From the NCBI GenBank assembly GCA_038503075.1, contig JBCAML010000012.1, positions 496,001-560,000 of the forward strand: 64,000 nt of DNA. Reading direction: 5' to 3'. This document shows, piece by piece, positions 23,030 to 34,791 of this stretch. The position numbers and the translations under genes were made by a program. The number at the start of each line of letters is the position of its first letter. Position 1 is the first letter of the stretch. The notes under the pieces were generated by a model. That model saw only the letters and a program-made list of their open reading frames with translations. It had not been told where the DNA came from and did no database searches. Source of the stretch: Gyromitra esculenta (lineage: Eukaryota; Ascomycota; Pezizomycetes; Pezizales; Discinaceae).

Positions 23030-23490
23030 CAAAGCTGGTATTGTGGAGGACTGGTTCTACCAAAACTCAATTCAAGTTGATGTGCATCCTGTATATTCAC
23101 CTGATATAAACCCAATTGAGCATGTCTGGGTGGAACTCAAAAAGTGGCTCCAAGAACAATATCCAACCATTGGAGATACACCTGAAGGTAAAGATAAGGT
23201 TAGAGAGAGGTTAGCTGAGGTACTACCACTGGTTTGGGAGACTATTCCGGAGGAGTTCTTTGAGAAATTATGGAGGTCCATGCCTCAAAGGGTGGAAGCG
23301 GTGATAAAGGCTAAAGGGTGGTACACAAAGTACTAATAGTTTCTTATTTTCGATTTATCTACATATTCACTTTGTTTTTGGTTTAATAATGTATAATCTT
23401 TTAATTAGAGGTCGATAGCTAGTCTGGTTGTGGTGTAATTCGATTTTTTTATTTCACTCGAGATCGAGTTGAGGGTCGCTGACTAAGTGG
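23030..23490 (+). pseudogene. Tc1/IS630-type transposase C-terminal remnant
   Basis: A 97-codon frame (23043-23336) reads VHPVYSPDINPIEHVWVELK, the signature of the last catalytic segment of DDE transposases of the Tc1/mariner group, followed by KGWYTKY and stop. The rest of the gene is missing, cut off by the LTR ending at 23029. Downstream AT-rich sequence ends in GAGGGTCGCTGACTA at about 23472-23484, which may be the transposon's terminal repeat next to a TA target in the LINE that follows. Confidence 0.75.
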
Positions 23491-26400
23491 ATCACCATTA
23501 CTTTTGAATAGGGACTGTACCTCCCACCCAGATGTAACAATTCCCTCTGTTGACTTAGAACCGTCCATGTATACAAGCAGGGAGCGTGAGAGGGTCTCTA
23601 TCCAGAGCCTATGGTTGACTTATGTAATATCTTTAGAGAGGAGGTTTCATGGATTAAGATGGGGAATTAGGTTAGGGTTCAGTTCGATGGTTGCGACGGA
23701 TTTTGGGTTTTGCGTATAATGTCTTTGTGTTTCGGTTGCTGTCGGGTATTGGTTGTGGTATGGAAGAGCAGGGTATTTAAGTGGTGGATCATGTTTGTTC
23801 TTTGTCCTTTTCTTCTTCTCTCCTTAAGCAACGTTCTTGTTTCACTTCTACTGTATTGTTTTAATACTACCTCAATTCTACCTCAGAATCCACACTGTCG
23901 CTGTCCTTATTATGCTGCACTTCGCTCGCCTGGAGTTAGACCCCTCATAGAACTTGTAGAAACATAGCACCCTTCGAATGTGTTAGAACTTCTCTTAATT
24001 AGCACTGCTCACCTTCAGGGATACTGAAGGGCTTAATGAAGGACTAAACCGTGAGAGAAGGGATATTTCCAAACATTCGTGCTGTAGGTAGAGGTGAGGA
24101 TCAATAGGGGTAAGGCTTTCCAGGATTGGTGACAAGGGGAGCAATTCATGGAGTATGGACGCAATTCTTCTTAGTCCAGTGCCAACAAAGGGAGAGGGCT
24201 TGCTTAGTGGAAGCTGTTCGAGCGTGTTTTGATGAGGATGTATGTTTTCTGAGAGGAGGACGCGTATTCCATATTTTCTGGATTTGCAGTCAAGGAGGAG
24301 TTTGAGAGGTGGGAGATGAGCTTCACGTAACACCATTTGTCCTTTGGTATAATGAGGTAGGCCAGTGAGAGATCGTGCAAGGGATAGGTATGGTGATAGG
24401 AGTATTGTTTCAATGTTATTATATCCGGTCCACCATGCTTCGCTCCCCCATAACACACCAGTGAAGAGAGTTATATTGACAAAGTGATGCAATGCTTGAG
24501 GAGAGGCATTAAATCTCCAAGCGAAGGCTTTTAAACCTGCCGCTCCTTGTCTGAGTCTGCTCCATATCAGTGTGGCATGATGGTAGAAGGACAATCTTTT
24601 GTCTATCCATACTCTGAGGGATTTGAGGATAGGGTTGGGTTGGATTATCAATCCATGGACTTTTACTGTGCAGGCATTCTTGTCAGGTGGTCTTCCTTTC
24701 AGATTGATGATGTGTAACAATTCTGTTTTGGTGGCGGCGTAGCAGATATTAAGATGCTTTGCTCGTTCAACTCTGGCTTCAACACACTCTTGCAGCCTTC
24801 GCGTAGCAAATGATTGATTTAAAGGCACTTGCAAAAGTCCATCGTCGTCAATGTAGGCCATGCTCGGTTCACTCAGGGTTGCTCTTGCAGTGCTTAGATT
24901 GGAGGCATAAAGTTTATATAGAACTGGTGAGAGGGGATGCTTGAGGGACTCCAGCTAGGAAGGGAATGATTTTTGACTGTTGGCCATCAAAGTGATACTG
25001 AATTCCACGGTTGGATAAGAAGTCATTAATCCATTTGCAAAGATATTGAGGGAATCCTCATAGGGTCAGTAGTTCAACAAGCCTAGAGTGCACAAGGCAG
25101 TTAAATGCACTATCGACATTATTGGTTAGAAGGGAAGGTCTTGAGATGGTAGGTACTCTTTTGTCAGTCCCTTTTATCCGTCTTCCAGGTACTTGTGTGG
25201 CGGTGTTTGCTTGTGCAGGGGTAAGAATTGTCATGAGTGCGTCTATTGCTGATCGCCTAGGTATGGTGCCCATATGTTTGCTGGAAAAGGCTTTCAATTT
25301 CTTAGCATTGTTAACTAGTTGTCTCGTCACAATTTTCTCCAATATTTTAGTGACACATGACTGGAAGGATATTGGCCTGTATGCCTTTGGGTGGTCCTAT
25401 GTTTCTTTTGACGGCTTGGGTATAGGGATGATCTTTGCGACTTTCTATTGAGGTGGGAGAACTGAATGCCAAAGTAGCTGGAAGAAGAGAATGGGAAGAA
25501 CATCTGGCTTAGCTGCCTGAATTCTTCCTACAATACTATATGGTATGTTATCTGGTCCAGGTGCTGTGTCTGTTGCGTTCCGTAGTGCCAGGTTAACTTT
25601 TGCAGGAGTGACAGGTAGGTAACCATTTGGGTTGCCACTTGGTATCTTAGAGATCCATCCTTGAGGAAGTGGAGACAGGGTAGCAGGGGATGGTGGGAAA
25701 AAGGATTCCTTGAAGAGTTGGCATTTTTCATCGAAACTTTCTTTTCCGAGAATAGAGGGTGCAGTACGCAATGGTTTTTTCTTTGGCCAGATATTACTTG
25801 CCAGCCAGTAGATTGTGTGGCGGAGGAGATCTTCTGGTCCCAATAAGTCCAATAGGAGAGTTGTACCTTGGCTTTCCATTGCTTCTCACATTCCTTCAGT
25901 TTGTCAGATGATCGAGAGGTGTGTTCCTTCCAATCACATAGTTGCACCGCAGCGACTTTGTTCCGGATTTTTGTAAGTTCCCGTGTCCACCATGCAACTG
26001 CATGTGTTTTGGGTTTAGACATTGGTGTGCATTCATAGATTGTCAGACTTATTCGGTCAAGAATTGTGTTAGCTGATTCAAATGTTGCCTTAAATGTCTG
26101 ACATTGCATGCTCAAAGGGTTTATGCATTGAATGCTTTTGTCAAATTTAATCTAATTGGTCATGTTGTATAGTGTTCTTGGGACAAAGGTGAGGGAGGCA
26201 ATGTTGATTGTCATCTGAATGAGGCTGTGATCTGATCTATGTCTGTCATTATCTACCACCTGCCAGTGCAATAGAGGGTTGTCAGGTAGCTTCATGAAAG
26301 TTAGATCAGGAATTGTGGGTCGAGTCTTATTGCGGGGAAAGTGAATGAACACTTCAGAGCTATTTGCTAGGGTCATGTGGAAACCATCTATCGTATGAAG

Positions 26401-27020
26401 GAGGTTGTCGACCAGTGACATATTATTGAGGTAGTGCATTCTGTCATTGTATTCTGGTGTTAGGTTGCCATACCAACAGGAGTGGTGTATGTTAAAGTTG
26501 CCAGAAATGATGGCAGATTTAAGAGGTTTGTGGGTAAAGAGGAATAGGTTCGCTTCTTTGCCTGTGGGGACATAGACATTGGTGATTTCCAGTTTTGTTT
26601 TATGTATTTCAATAGACATTGAGAGTATGGAGTTGTTGTAGAAGCTGATGAGTGTGGGATTCAGTCTGTGATCCTTTGTAATATAGGTCACGCCTTTGGG
26701 TAACTTTTGGATTGGTACATGCATGGTGTATCCTGGGATAGTGGGAGGGAGGCCAGTGGTTGATATCCATAGCTCTTGGAGGAGTAGGCAAAGGGTGTGA
26801 CATTTCTAATCAAGTGGAGAATGGGATGAAAGTACTGAAAAAGTGGCGGCCTTTCCTCGAGCGCAGTTCAGTTGTTGCACTAAGGCTATGCCACTAGGAG
26901 GTGGTGTACTCATTATTGGTCAGCGGGAGCCTGCCTGCTTGCTTGTTGTCTTCTGAGGAGTTGAACTTTGGCTCTTGCTGGGCATGAGGGATCGCTTGAG
27001 TGGTGGCCCATTTTGCTGCA
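23491..27020 (-). mobile_element. LINE ORF2 (endonuclease, RT, RNase H), broken
   Basis: Minus-strand non-LTR retrotransposon of the Tad1/I kind. In coding order: ORF1 tail ending before 26905; ORF2 start MSTPPPSGIALVQQLN at about 26908; endonuclease (26724-26152) with NVYVPTGKE, SGNFNIHHSCW, and HRSDHSLI near the end (the catalytic D-H pair); then RT pieces in shifting frames: APGPDNIPYSIV (25600s), HMGTIPRRSAIDALM, NVDSAFNCLVHSRLV, and the catalytic AYIDDDGLL (24850s), VLWGSEAWWTG; finally RNase H start VYMDGSKSTEGIV (23600-23540). At least three frameshifts and stops break it, and an LTR (23645-24056) splits it before RNase H. Confidence 0.85.
23645..24056 (+). repeat. Solo LTR1 inside the LINE
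   Basis: TTTCATGG at 23645 to CCGTGAGA ending 24056. Has GGGTATTTAAG, a CT tract, the intact start box AAGCAACGTTCTT and the AGCACTGCTCACC block. Flanks GGAGG (23640-23644) and GAAGG (24057-24061) form a 5-bp target duplication with one change. It separates the RT C-terminal part from RNase H of the LINE ORF2. Confidence 0.85.
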
Positions 27021-27021
27021 T

Positions 27022-27190
27022 GGGACACATCTAGTTTTTTTTTTTTTGTTTAAATCATTTGATTATTGTTTCTAGGTACAAAACCGCTTATGCAACACAA
27101 AGGTTATGAAGTCAAAACACCTATCCCCAACAGTGACCATCCACGCCCAGGATAACAAAAGAGAGATACAAAGGAGAAATAAATAAACCA
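27022..27190 (-). repeat. LINE 3' tail with poly(A)
   Basis: On the minus strand the sequence ends with a run of A (T-run at 27034-27047) preceded by AAATGATTTAAAC and by TTTTGACTTCATAACC. The same tail, nearly identical for about 100 bp, ends the plus-strand LINE copy at 46619-46696. Its direction means this tail belongs to a LINE whose body lies at higher coordinates, most likely the ORF1 copy at 37026-38821. Confidence 0.75.
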
Positions 27191-27484
27191 AACCTATAGG
27201 CATACCTATAGGGAAGTGACCCCACTGATCATAACAATGATCCCGCAATATATGACTTTCATAAGTAAGGAGAAGTAAGAATTTAGGTACTAAACTAGTT
27301 TTTGATACCCTATTTGTGGGACCGCTGGGCCAGGGCAGGGTAACTATCCTTGGCGTGTTACCCGTCCTTCGATTTTCAGTTTGCTCCAGCCAACCCTAAC
27401 GAAGTCAACACCTCGCCTATACATCACCACATCTTATGCCCGCCCATCAACTCTCGATCCAAAGCTTTTCTCCTACGCCTAAAG

Positions 27485-27855
27485 CTCTTCTCTAACAGCC
27501 CCGCCCGAGCAGCCTCCGCCCAAGCAGCCCCCACCCTAGCAGCACCCGCCCGAGCAGCTCTCGACTGCCAGCTTCTCCCCGCCCAAGCAGCCCCCGCCCA
27601 AGCAGCTCTCGACTGTCAGCTTCCCCCGCCCAAGCAGCACCCGCCCAAGCAGCCCCCCCCCTAGCAGCCCTCGCCCAAGCAGCTCTCGACTGCCAGCTTC
27701 CCCCCGCCCAAGCAGCCCCCGCCTAAGCAGCCCCCGCCTAAGCAGCCCCCGCCCTAGCAGCCCTCGCCCGAGCAGCTCTCGACTGCCAGCTTCCCCCCGC
27801 CCAAGCAGCTCCCGCCCAAGCAGTCCCCGCCCAAGCACTCTGGTCAAGCAGCCCA
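27485..27855. repeat. GC-rich minisatellite, 15-bp unit
   Basis: Tandem copies of a 15-bp unit AGCAGCCCCCGCCCA with variants (AGCAGCACCCGCCCA, AGCAGCCCCCGCCTA), interrupted about every 70-110 bp by a CTCTCGACTGCCAGCTTC spacer, so there is a higher-order repeat. Reading frames through it encode simple Ala/Pro/Gln repeats and are not convincing genes. Another short tract, CCTGTC in tandem, lies at 28061-28082. Confidence 0.85.
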
Positions 27856-28453
27856 CCCCAAAACCTTAACCCTACAGTTCCCACCAAACGACTCTCAGCC
27901 TGCCTGCCTACCGCGCTCCGCCTGCCTACCACCCTCCGCCTGCCTACCGCCTGCCTACCTCGCTCCACCTGCCTTCTATTCTCTGCCTACCAACTGCTTT
28001 TATTATACTTCAAGGTTCGTTTAACGTTCTCCTGTCAGTTTCTTCACTCGCAACCTCGTTCCTGTCCCTGTCCCTGTCCCTGTATGGCTTTGGCTTCGGC
28101 CTTTGTACTAGTTCCATTCGCGTTCTTTGTGTAGCAAGCTAGTTGAGAATTCCTATGACCGCGCCAATGGTATACGTACTGTTGGTCAGGGACCTGGCTA
28201 CTACAACGTCAATTTTTGACGGTGATGCGTGGCAATACGGTCCACCTGGGTGTAAGGCTTTCCGGCCCCACTTCTCGCTGCTCAATAAAGAGGGTAAAAT
28301 TCCTGTGCACAAGGATAAGGCAAAGAACCCTCTCGCAGGAGGCAAACATGCAAAAGAACCCTTGCGCAGGAGGCAAACATGCAAAAACTCGCTACTCATC
28401 AATACCGCATTCAACCGTCAGCATTAAGCTGACAGGAGACCAATAGATTTAAA

Positions 28454-29743
28454 ATGCCTTTTTCCACTTCCGCTTCCACTTCCACCCCCGCTTCCACTTC
28501 CGCTTCCGCTTCCGCTTCCGCTTCCATAGCTTCCACTTCCGCCTCCGCTTCCACCTCCGCCTCCGCCTCCACTTCCGCTTCCACTTTCGCCTCCGCCTCC
28601 GCTTCCAAATCCCTTTCCGCTTCCGCTTCGAATGATACACTATCCAGAATCCGTCACTTGATGGACAGCAAAGCATTCAAATACAGCAACTTCCCATATC
28701 AAATTCCTAAGGGCAGCACTGTTGAGACAGAAGTTACTACCATCTACTAATCATGGAAAGCGATCCAAAATATTTTTGTTGTTCGCTCTCCAATTTCCTA
28801 CATACTTTTGAAAGAAAGGTATCATGGAGAACAAAAGTTGATGGCAAGCATCACAGAGCACACAGAAGCCATTCATACCTTTGCATTCTACCCTTCTAGC
28901 ATGGGAGATTTGGAAGTCCGTGATCAGGAAGGAGTTTTATTGGGATACAGATTCAAGCTTGCAAAATCACAGGTGCAAACTTTGACAGAATCTGATGCAT
29001 TGCTGCCTGATCGCACTACCAGGAAAAGGGAGGGAGGTGGAGATCCACTTGCACGGGGTGTATACGACACAAGGCATTATGGTGTGTGGGCTCATTACAA
29101 TAAGAGAATGATGGAGACAGCAGAGACAAAAAGGGATCAGCCTATTGCTGATAAATGGTTGAAGGAAAATCAGGAACTATTTGAGGCAATCTCCTACGAA
29201 CTGAGAATGCAAGCACCAGAACAATGGGTGAAGTTCACAGGCCCTGTTGTTAAACATATGGCAACATACAAAACCAAAGCGGGGAAGGCATTAACACCTG
29301 CTGCAGGTGCCTGGCATGGGGTTTGTATCAATAGAGGGCAGCAAGGAGATGTATCAGCTACACATCAGGATTGGATGGACCTGCCTACTTGTTTTAATGC
29401 AATGGCACTATATGGGACAGGATTCAAAGGTGGAGATTTGGTTTTATGGCAACTGAAAATGAAGATTCAGGTTGGCGTTGGTGAATGCTTTATGTTTTTG
29501 GGAACTCTAATTGCTCACAAGATGACAGAGATCACAGAGGGGACAAGGAACTCTATTGATCTTTTTACTGCGAAAGGCAATTTTGACAAACTTGATAGAT
29601 ACAATGAAAAGGTAGGAAATCAAAAGTACGGTAAGAGTAAAGGGAAAAAGAGAATGGAAAAAGGATTGGCAAAGAAAAAAAAGACAGAAAGAGTCATAGA
29701 GCTGAGCTACGAGAAGCAAAGAGGGAAAGGCAAAAGGGTATGA
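28454..29743 (+). pseudogene. TET/JBP-like 2OG-Fe(II) dioxygenase on the Helitron, one in-frame stop
   Basis: One frame of 430 codons from ATG 28454, interrupted only by TAA at 28748-28750. The N-terminus is a Ser/Ala/Thr low-complexity run of about 55 residues. Counting from the frame reopening at 28808, the core has the double-stranded beta-helix metal and cosubstrate residues: H186-x-D188 (SATHQDWMD), a GGDLVLWQL strand, H237 (TLIAHKM) and R247 (EGTRNSIDLF). This order and spacing match fungal TET/JBP-family proteins, which oxidise 5-methylcytosine or thymine in DNA. The C-terminus is very basic (KGKKRMEKGLAKKKKTERV), fitting nuclear or DNA binding. The stop suggests a dead copy unless translation starts downstream (first ATG about 28840). 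Family call is from pattern only; another 2OG dioxygenase family is possible. Confidence 0.6.
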
Positions 29744-29799
29744 GGCAGGAAAAGCCAAGATGTAATAATTAGTGGATTTCTTTGTATTCATGTGTGATT

Positions 29800-30370
29800 T
29801 ACAAGTTGAGTGTCTTTATGGTATGGAATGTTAACAGGTCATTTGTGTGTTATATTGCATGGCACTAGGCAGTAAGTACTAACCCTATATTTAGATGCTG
29901 TTCGAACAGGTTTACTCTACTAACGATCAAGAAAATGAATATCTTTTATGCTAGTGTTCTATATCTCCAACTACTACTACTAATATAATTACGATTACTG
30001 TTACCAATGTTTTAGCAACAACATCAAACAGCATTATCTGCATGGTTTTACTTTACTACAAATTTTTCAACTGCCACATGCAGCATCCTGGCTACCACTA
30101 TTTACTTCCTCATTACCAAATACTGTCCTTCTACTTTCTTTGAGACTGTTACCTTGTTACCACCACAATCATTTTAACAGTCCCGGAACAATTTACCATT
30201 CTCTTGAGACTAATCACCCCTTAGTTTATTAAACTCTCCTGACCTTATTTTCCTCGTTACCACTAATTAGCTACAGCATAACCATCTACTTTCCACTTCT
30301 TGATCTCTTAATTTTTTCGACATCAAATATTCATGACAATTGGCACCAGCACTGAACACACTACTATGAC
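29800..30370. other. AT-rich space between convergent Helitron genes
   Basis: About 570 bp with many TACTAC/TTACCA runs and no frame of note. It contains the 3' flanks of the dioxygenase (plus) and helicase (minus) frames. Confidence 0.4.
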
Positions 30371-32405
30371 TTATGATACCAACACCGCCAATCTCTCATA
30401 TTCTTTCACAGCCTCAATGTCAAATTTTACTGCTAATGGATCAAAACAGGAGATACTGACATCTTCCCAGCGTTTGGCCCTACTTAATGCAGTATACGCC
30501 TGACCAGCACTAAAAAGGGTTTGATCTAATGCAACGCTAATATTGTTCAAGGAGAGCCCTTGTGTTTTGTGGATCGTGAGTGTGAAAGCATTTTGAATTG
30601 GCAACTGAGTCCTGGAATATAGGATTCCATAACTGCGAAAGTGGACTGTATCAAGTTGTATTTCCACCATCTACATTGCATGTTAGTTACTGACTGTTTA
30701 CTAAACAATGCATATTTTCATCTTACCCGTATACCCTCAATAGTAGGGAATGCTACAGTCGGTAGTCTTTCTTCTCGAATGGCAACAATCACCCCACAGG
30801 TCCCATTGGATACTCCAACAGAGAGTAATGTGTTATTTAAAAACATTACTTTTGCTCCAAGTACACAGACAACCTCCACAGGATAGTTGGTACCTTTTTT
30901 GAAGGTACGTTCATGTGATTCCTTTGATAGAAGTTGTCCTTCCTCTCGATCAATTGCATGGAAGACATGTCTCATAGTGTCAGGTAGGGTATCAAGAAGA
31001 AGATTGTTGATTTTGTTGGCTGTTTGGCGAAAAGAGACCAAATAAGTTGTTAGGTAGGTTTTTGCAGGGGCGTGAAAGGCTTGAACTTTTTGTTGAATTA
31101 TTTCACTGCTGGCAGGACTGATGTTGCCAAAGCGCAGGTCGTTTAATAGGTTAAAAAAGGCAGGATCCTCACGTTGACGCATTGATTCCCGCAGAAATAT
31201 TGGACTGAAAAGCCTCCATATTGGTGAAAAGAAAATCTTCTTTCCGGTGACAGGAGGCAATTGCAACAAATCGCCCAAACACAATACATGGAGGTTACCA
31301 AAAGGCTTGATATTGTTGTGAAGGCGAGCAAAGAGAGAGGATATGAATTCAAATAGGTCAGAGTTAACCATGGATATCTCGTCAATAATCAGAACCCTGA
31401 CTTTTTGACTTGGTGAAGCTTTTCCGTTGACTGAAAGATGTTCGATTTCAGTCCACCACCATCTCCATGACCACCAATGTGAAGGGCACAGTGAATCATT
31501 TGACCATTTATGTTGTTGGCAGCTATTCCAGTAGGTGCAAGTAACAGGAACTCCATACGCTGACTTGAAAACCATTGCTATAAGGCACGAAGCAAATAGA
31601 ACTTGCCAGTACCTGCAGGGCCAGTAATAAACAATTTCACTCCAGGACTGCCTAAGCGAGCTTGAGCTACTGCTTGAGTAATGTTACAGTATGCCGTGTA
31701 TTGATCTCCACGAAGATCAAATATTGCCATTGAGTTGGGGACTGGGAGTGGAGATTGTTGCATCATAATTAACTGGTCTTGAATTACTGACGCATTGACC
31801 ATCGACAATTGTATCAAGGAGCTCCAGGTAAATATCTGCTTGCTGAAGTGAATGTTGATGGATTCCTGACTGGTATGTTGACATCAAATCATGATAGAGA
31901 TTTGGAAACTGAGCTAACATGTGATCTTTGTAAGTAGTGAAGTTGCCGTTACCAAAGATCTCTTCGTCAGATCTCCATGGCTTCAGTTGAAGAAGTTTGA
32001 CGAAAAAGAATGAATCACCATCAGCTAAGCGACGATGAACAGTACGGATCAGGACAGGCTATATTCCATGTTAACGAATATCCAAGCAAACCTTTGACAC
32101 AACTTTACCTTTTTACGGGCATATACAAAGTTTCCATTCTTGTCTGGCCAATAATTGCCTTGACTTCTCCTTTTTCTCCGTTCCAGCTTATAATAAGAAT
32201 GATAGTGGAAATATGTAAGTCTCTCAAACATGGGATGTGCTGGTCGAGCAAAATACTTTTCTAATGCATCGGGATAGTAGGGTGTGTCATCGTCAGCTTG
32301 CTGTTCAAGAAGCCAAGCAGGTTTGACAACTGATGTTCGTTCAGCAGGAATAGAGGTTGGAAGATACAAACAGCCACTCGACATTTGAAAGATGGGAAAG
32401 CTCAA
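30371..32405 (-). pseudogene. Helitron Pif1-like helicase segment, frameshifted
   Basis: The SF1B (Pif1-type) helicase half of the Helitron protein. In coding order: Walker A ITGPAGTGKFYLLRAL (about 31640-31600), LLAPTGIAANNINGQMIHC in another frame (31540s), Walker B VRVLIIDEISMVNSDL (31400s), motif III HVLCLGDLLQLPPVTG, then LPTVAFPTIEGIRVR, and after a possible intron (about 30723-30670) the C-terminal LTIHKTQGLSLNNISVALD and AGQAYTALSRAKRWEDV. The frame changes at about 31577 and again near 31450, so this copy should not make a full helicase. The N-terminal part (32049-32405) links to the Rep domain. Confidence 0.85.
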
Positions 32406-34681
32406 TCACAAAACCATGCACTCCATTGAACCCATCCTACGGGAAAGAAGATGTGATGTGGTATGATTCTCACTCCTGATATCAACCAAAGATTTTGGTT
32501 CAGCTTTTGTGACATACTTAGAAATGTATTTTGCCAGACCTCCGGAAGTGCAGTACTGGACATTGCAATGAGCCTGCCACAGGAGAAGAAGTTGTGGGCA
32601 GTACGGAACAACATACTGATCAGCTTCAGTCAGCCTGCGGTATGTGTATCTGACTTCTCCTGGCTTTTGGAACGTGATTGGTGACAATTCTGCAGGAAAG
32701 CCTTTACGGCATGGGCCTGTCATTGTATCATCACGCCCACAAAGATGGATATGGCAGTGATGTATTTGATGCATCAAGACCAGCTCATACAACTCAGATT
32801 CCATTTCTGGATCAGGAATATCTGCACGGATAAAGGCTTTGCCAATTAACTCTGATTGATCAAATTCTGTCCAAAGAAGTGAATGAGTGTGAATAGCGCC
32901 ACGCAGTTGAAATTCATGACGTTCCACCAGCTCCCGCAACTGACCAAACCCTGAGACAGTTGATCCACGAAAATAGGTTGTTTTGATCCAGTGCCAAGGT
33001 TCATAGTAGTATTGAATAGCATCCCATGGGCGATTGGAGGGTAAGGTATCATGGTTGCCAGTTTGAAGGAGAATTTGCTGATACTTTGGCCAACGTTCTG
33101 AGAAGGTTGTTGTGACAAATAGTGTTGGAACCCCAAATGTTTGAAGCATACAACGAATCTTGGCCTCAGCAGTACTGAAAAAGGTATCACCAGTTCGAAT
33201 AAACTTGGGAATCGTGGTAGTGAGTTCTTCGTTGAGGATGGACCAAGAACCATATTGACTGGGTTGGAGTAGTTGAGAAGCAGTATATCGTTGATCTGCT
33301 GATCGTTGAGCTTGGCCTTTGATTAATCTGCAATTATTTTGGAAGATGCGAGAGGCTTCAATTTCCATGTAAGTCCATGCAGGCCAGTAGTGGTCATCCC
33401 GATAATGTGAAACAATGGAGTTTAACTTTGTCTTGGTGTCCACCAACCGAGTGTTGTGATAAGGGATCCTTTCTTGTCGTGAAGCCAACTGCCAGTGACC
33501 CTGACCCATGGATAGAGAACAGGAAACAAAAGAGGTTCTAAGGCAGGATCAGATCGTGTGAGACCTATATGATGATGTTCAGGGCTTGAAGATGGACCTG
33601 GTAAAGATCCAACAGGCAGTCTGAATCCACGATGATCTTCGTTTGCTGTTGCTGATGTATAGTCAAAGGGATGGAGGACAAGATCTGGACGATTCATTGG
33701 ACGTGACTCTTCTGGTGGAGCTAATGATGAGATAGAAGCAGTGGGAACTGGATGACGTTGCAAGTGAGTACGAACATCATATCTGTGATATAGTGGATTG
33801 TTTGCTAATAGCCAGTCACGGCAGTGTTGCAGATGTTCAATATCATGACCTTGATCAACCGAGTTATTGGAACTTTCCAAAAATGCACCAATACAGCCAC
33901 TAAACAATGCAACAGCACGTTCATTCTTCAATAATGACATCTTCCCTACCTAATTTCAGCACTCAATGTATTTGGAACATGAGATGGAAATCTTACCAGT
34001 GACAGTGCGGTAGGTAGCATAAGGATTAATTGTCTGAGAGTGACTTTGTGTGCGGCCCAAGCTTGTCTGCAGAGAAACAGGACTTAGGAAAATCCTAGAG
34101 CGTTGAGACAAACTGATAAGAACGTCAGGCCATGGGCCTGCAGCTGGTGGTTCCCTGGGAGTTGTCTTGCAATGAGTACAGACAGCAATTTGTGGTGATC
34201 CACTTTTCATTCTCTCGGATACTGAAAAGCCTAAAAGAGCTACAAGAGGATAAATTTTGTTATTATCCTTATTGATCCAGTTGACGTGACGTGGAAGCAT
34301 CAATATGCCACAAAAAGAACATGGACAGTCAGGGAAATATGTGTCATAAGTGGTTCGAAACCTAGAAAGAAGTCGTTGAAAAGGTACATCAGGGCTAAAG
34401 ATGCTTTGGATGGAGCTGTGGATGTTGGTTTTTGGTGAGGATTCCTTTCTAGTGTTGTCCAATCGAGGTCTTCTATTACTGGTAGACTCTGCGTATTGGC
34501 GAGATTGTTGATTACTATGTTGAACAAAACTAAAAGTAGAAAACAGGCCACCAGAATCCATCAGGATATCATCGGATGGTACAGCTGTCAATGCAATGGA
34601 TTGTGATATATTCGTCATATCACCTGCTAATTGGTTGCTAGTTGTACGATGAGGGACATATGAGCGAAAGCGAATTGACAT
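32406..34681 (-). CDS. Helitron Rep (HUH nuclease) segment with zinc-finger N-terminus
   Basis: N-terminal part of the Helitron replication initiator, which nicks and joins DNA for rolling-circle transposition. The first frame (34681-33956, 241 codons) contains a CPCSFCGILMLPRH...CTHCKTTP zinc-finger-like motif. After a frame change at about 33950-33940 (probable intron, GTAAGATTTCC-type donor and TAG acceptor) comes DVRTHLQRHPVP..., and after a second change near 33500-33420 the Rep domain proper. In the 367-codon frame starting 33509 the HUH motif is RGAIHTHSLLW (His207 and His209) and the two-tyrosine motif is LAKYISKYVTK (Tyr328, Tyr332). The pattern is that of typical Helitron Rep. Some frame breaks may be mutations, so activity is doubtful. 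Confidence 0.85.
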
Positions 34682-34791
34682 TTTGGTTTACTGAGTTTCT
34701 CTATCAGTAAAGCCCTCATATTATCCCACCATGACAAAATTGAAAATATAAAAAATATAAAAAAAAGATACAGTATCCAATCCTTCTATTG

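Noticed and set aside
27485..27855. CRISPR-like array
   Set aside because: Units are contiguous 15-bp tandem repeats without unique spacers, in a eukaryotic context.
27350..27968. Open frames through the 15-bp minisatellite
   Set aside because: Repeat unit is a multiple of three, so any frame without a stop in the unit stays open; no start or domain evidence.
28411..28676. Minus-strand frames rich in EAEVEAEA or KRKRK
   Set aside because: Shadows of the Ser/Ala low-complexity start of the dioxygenase frame on the plus strand.
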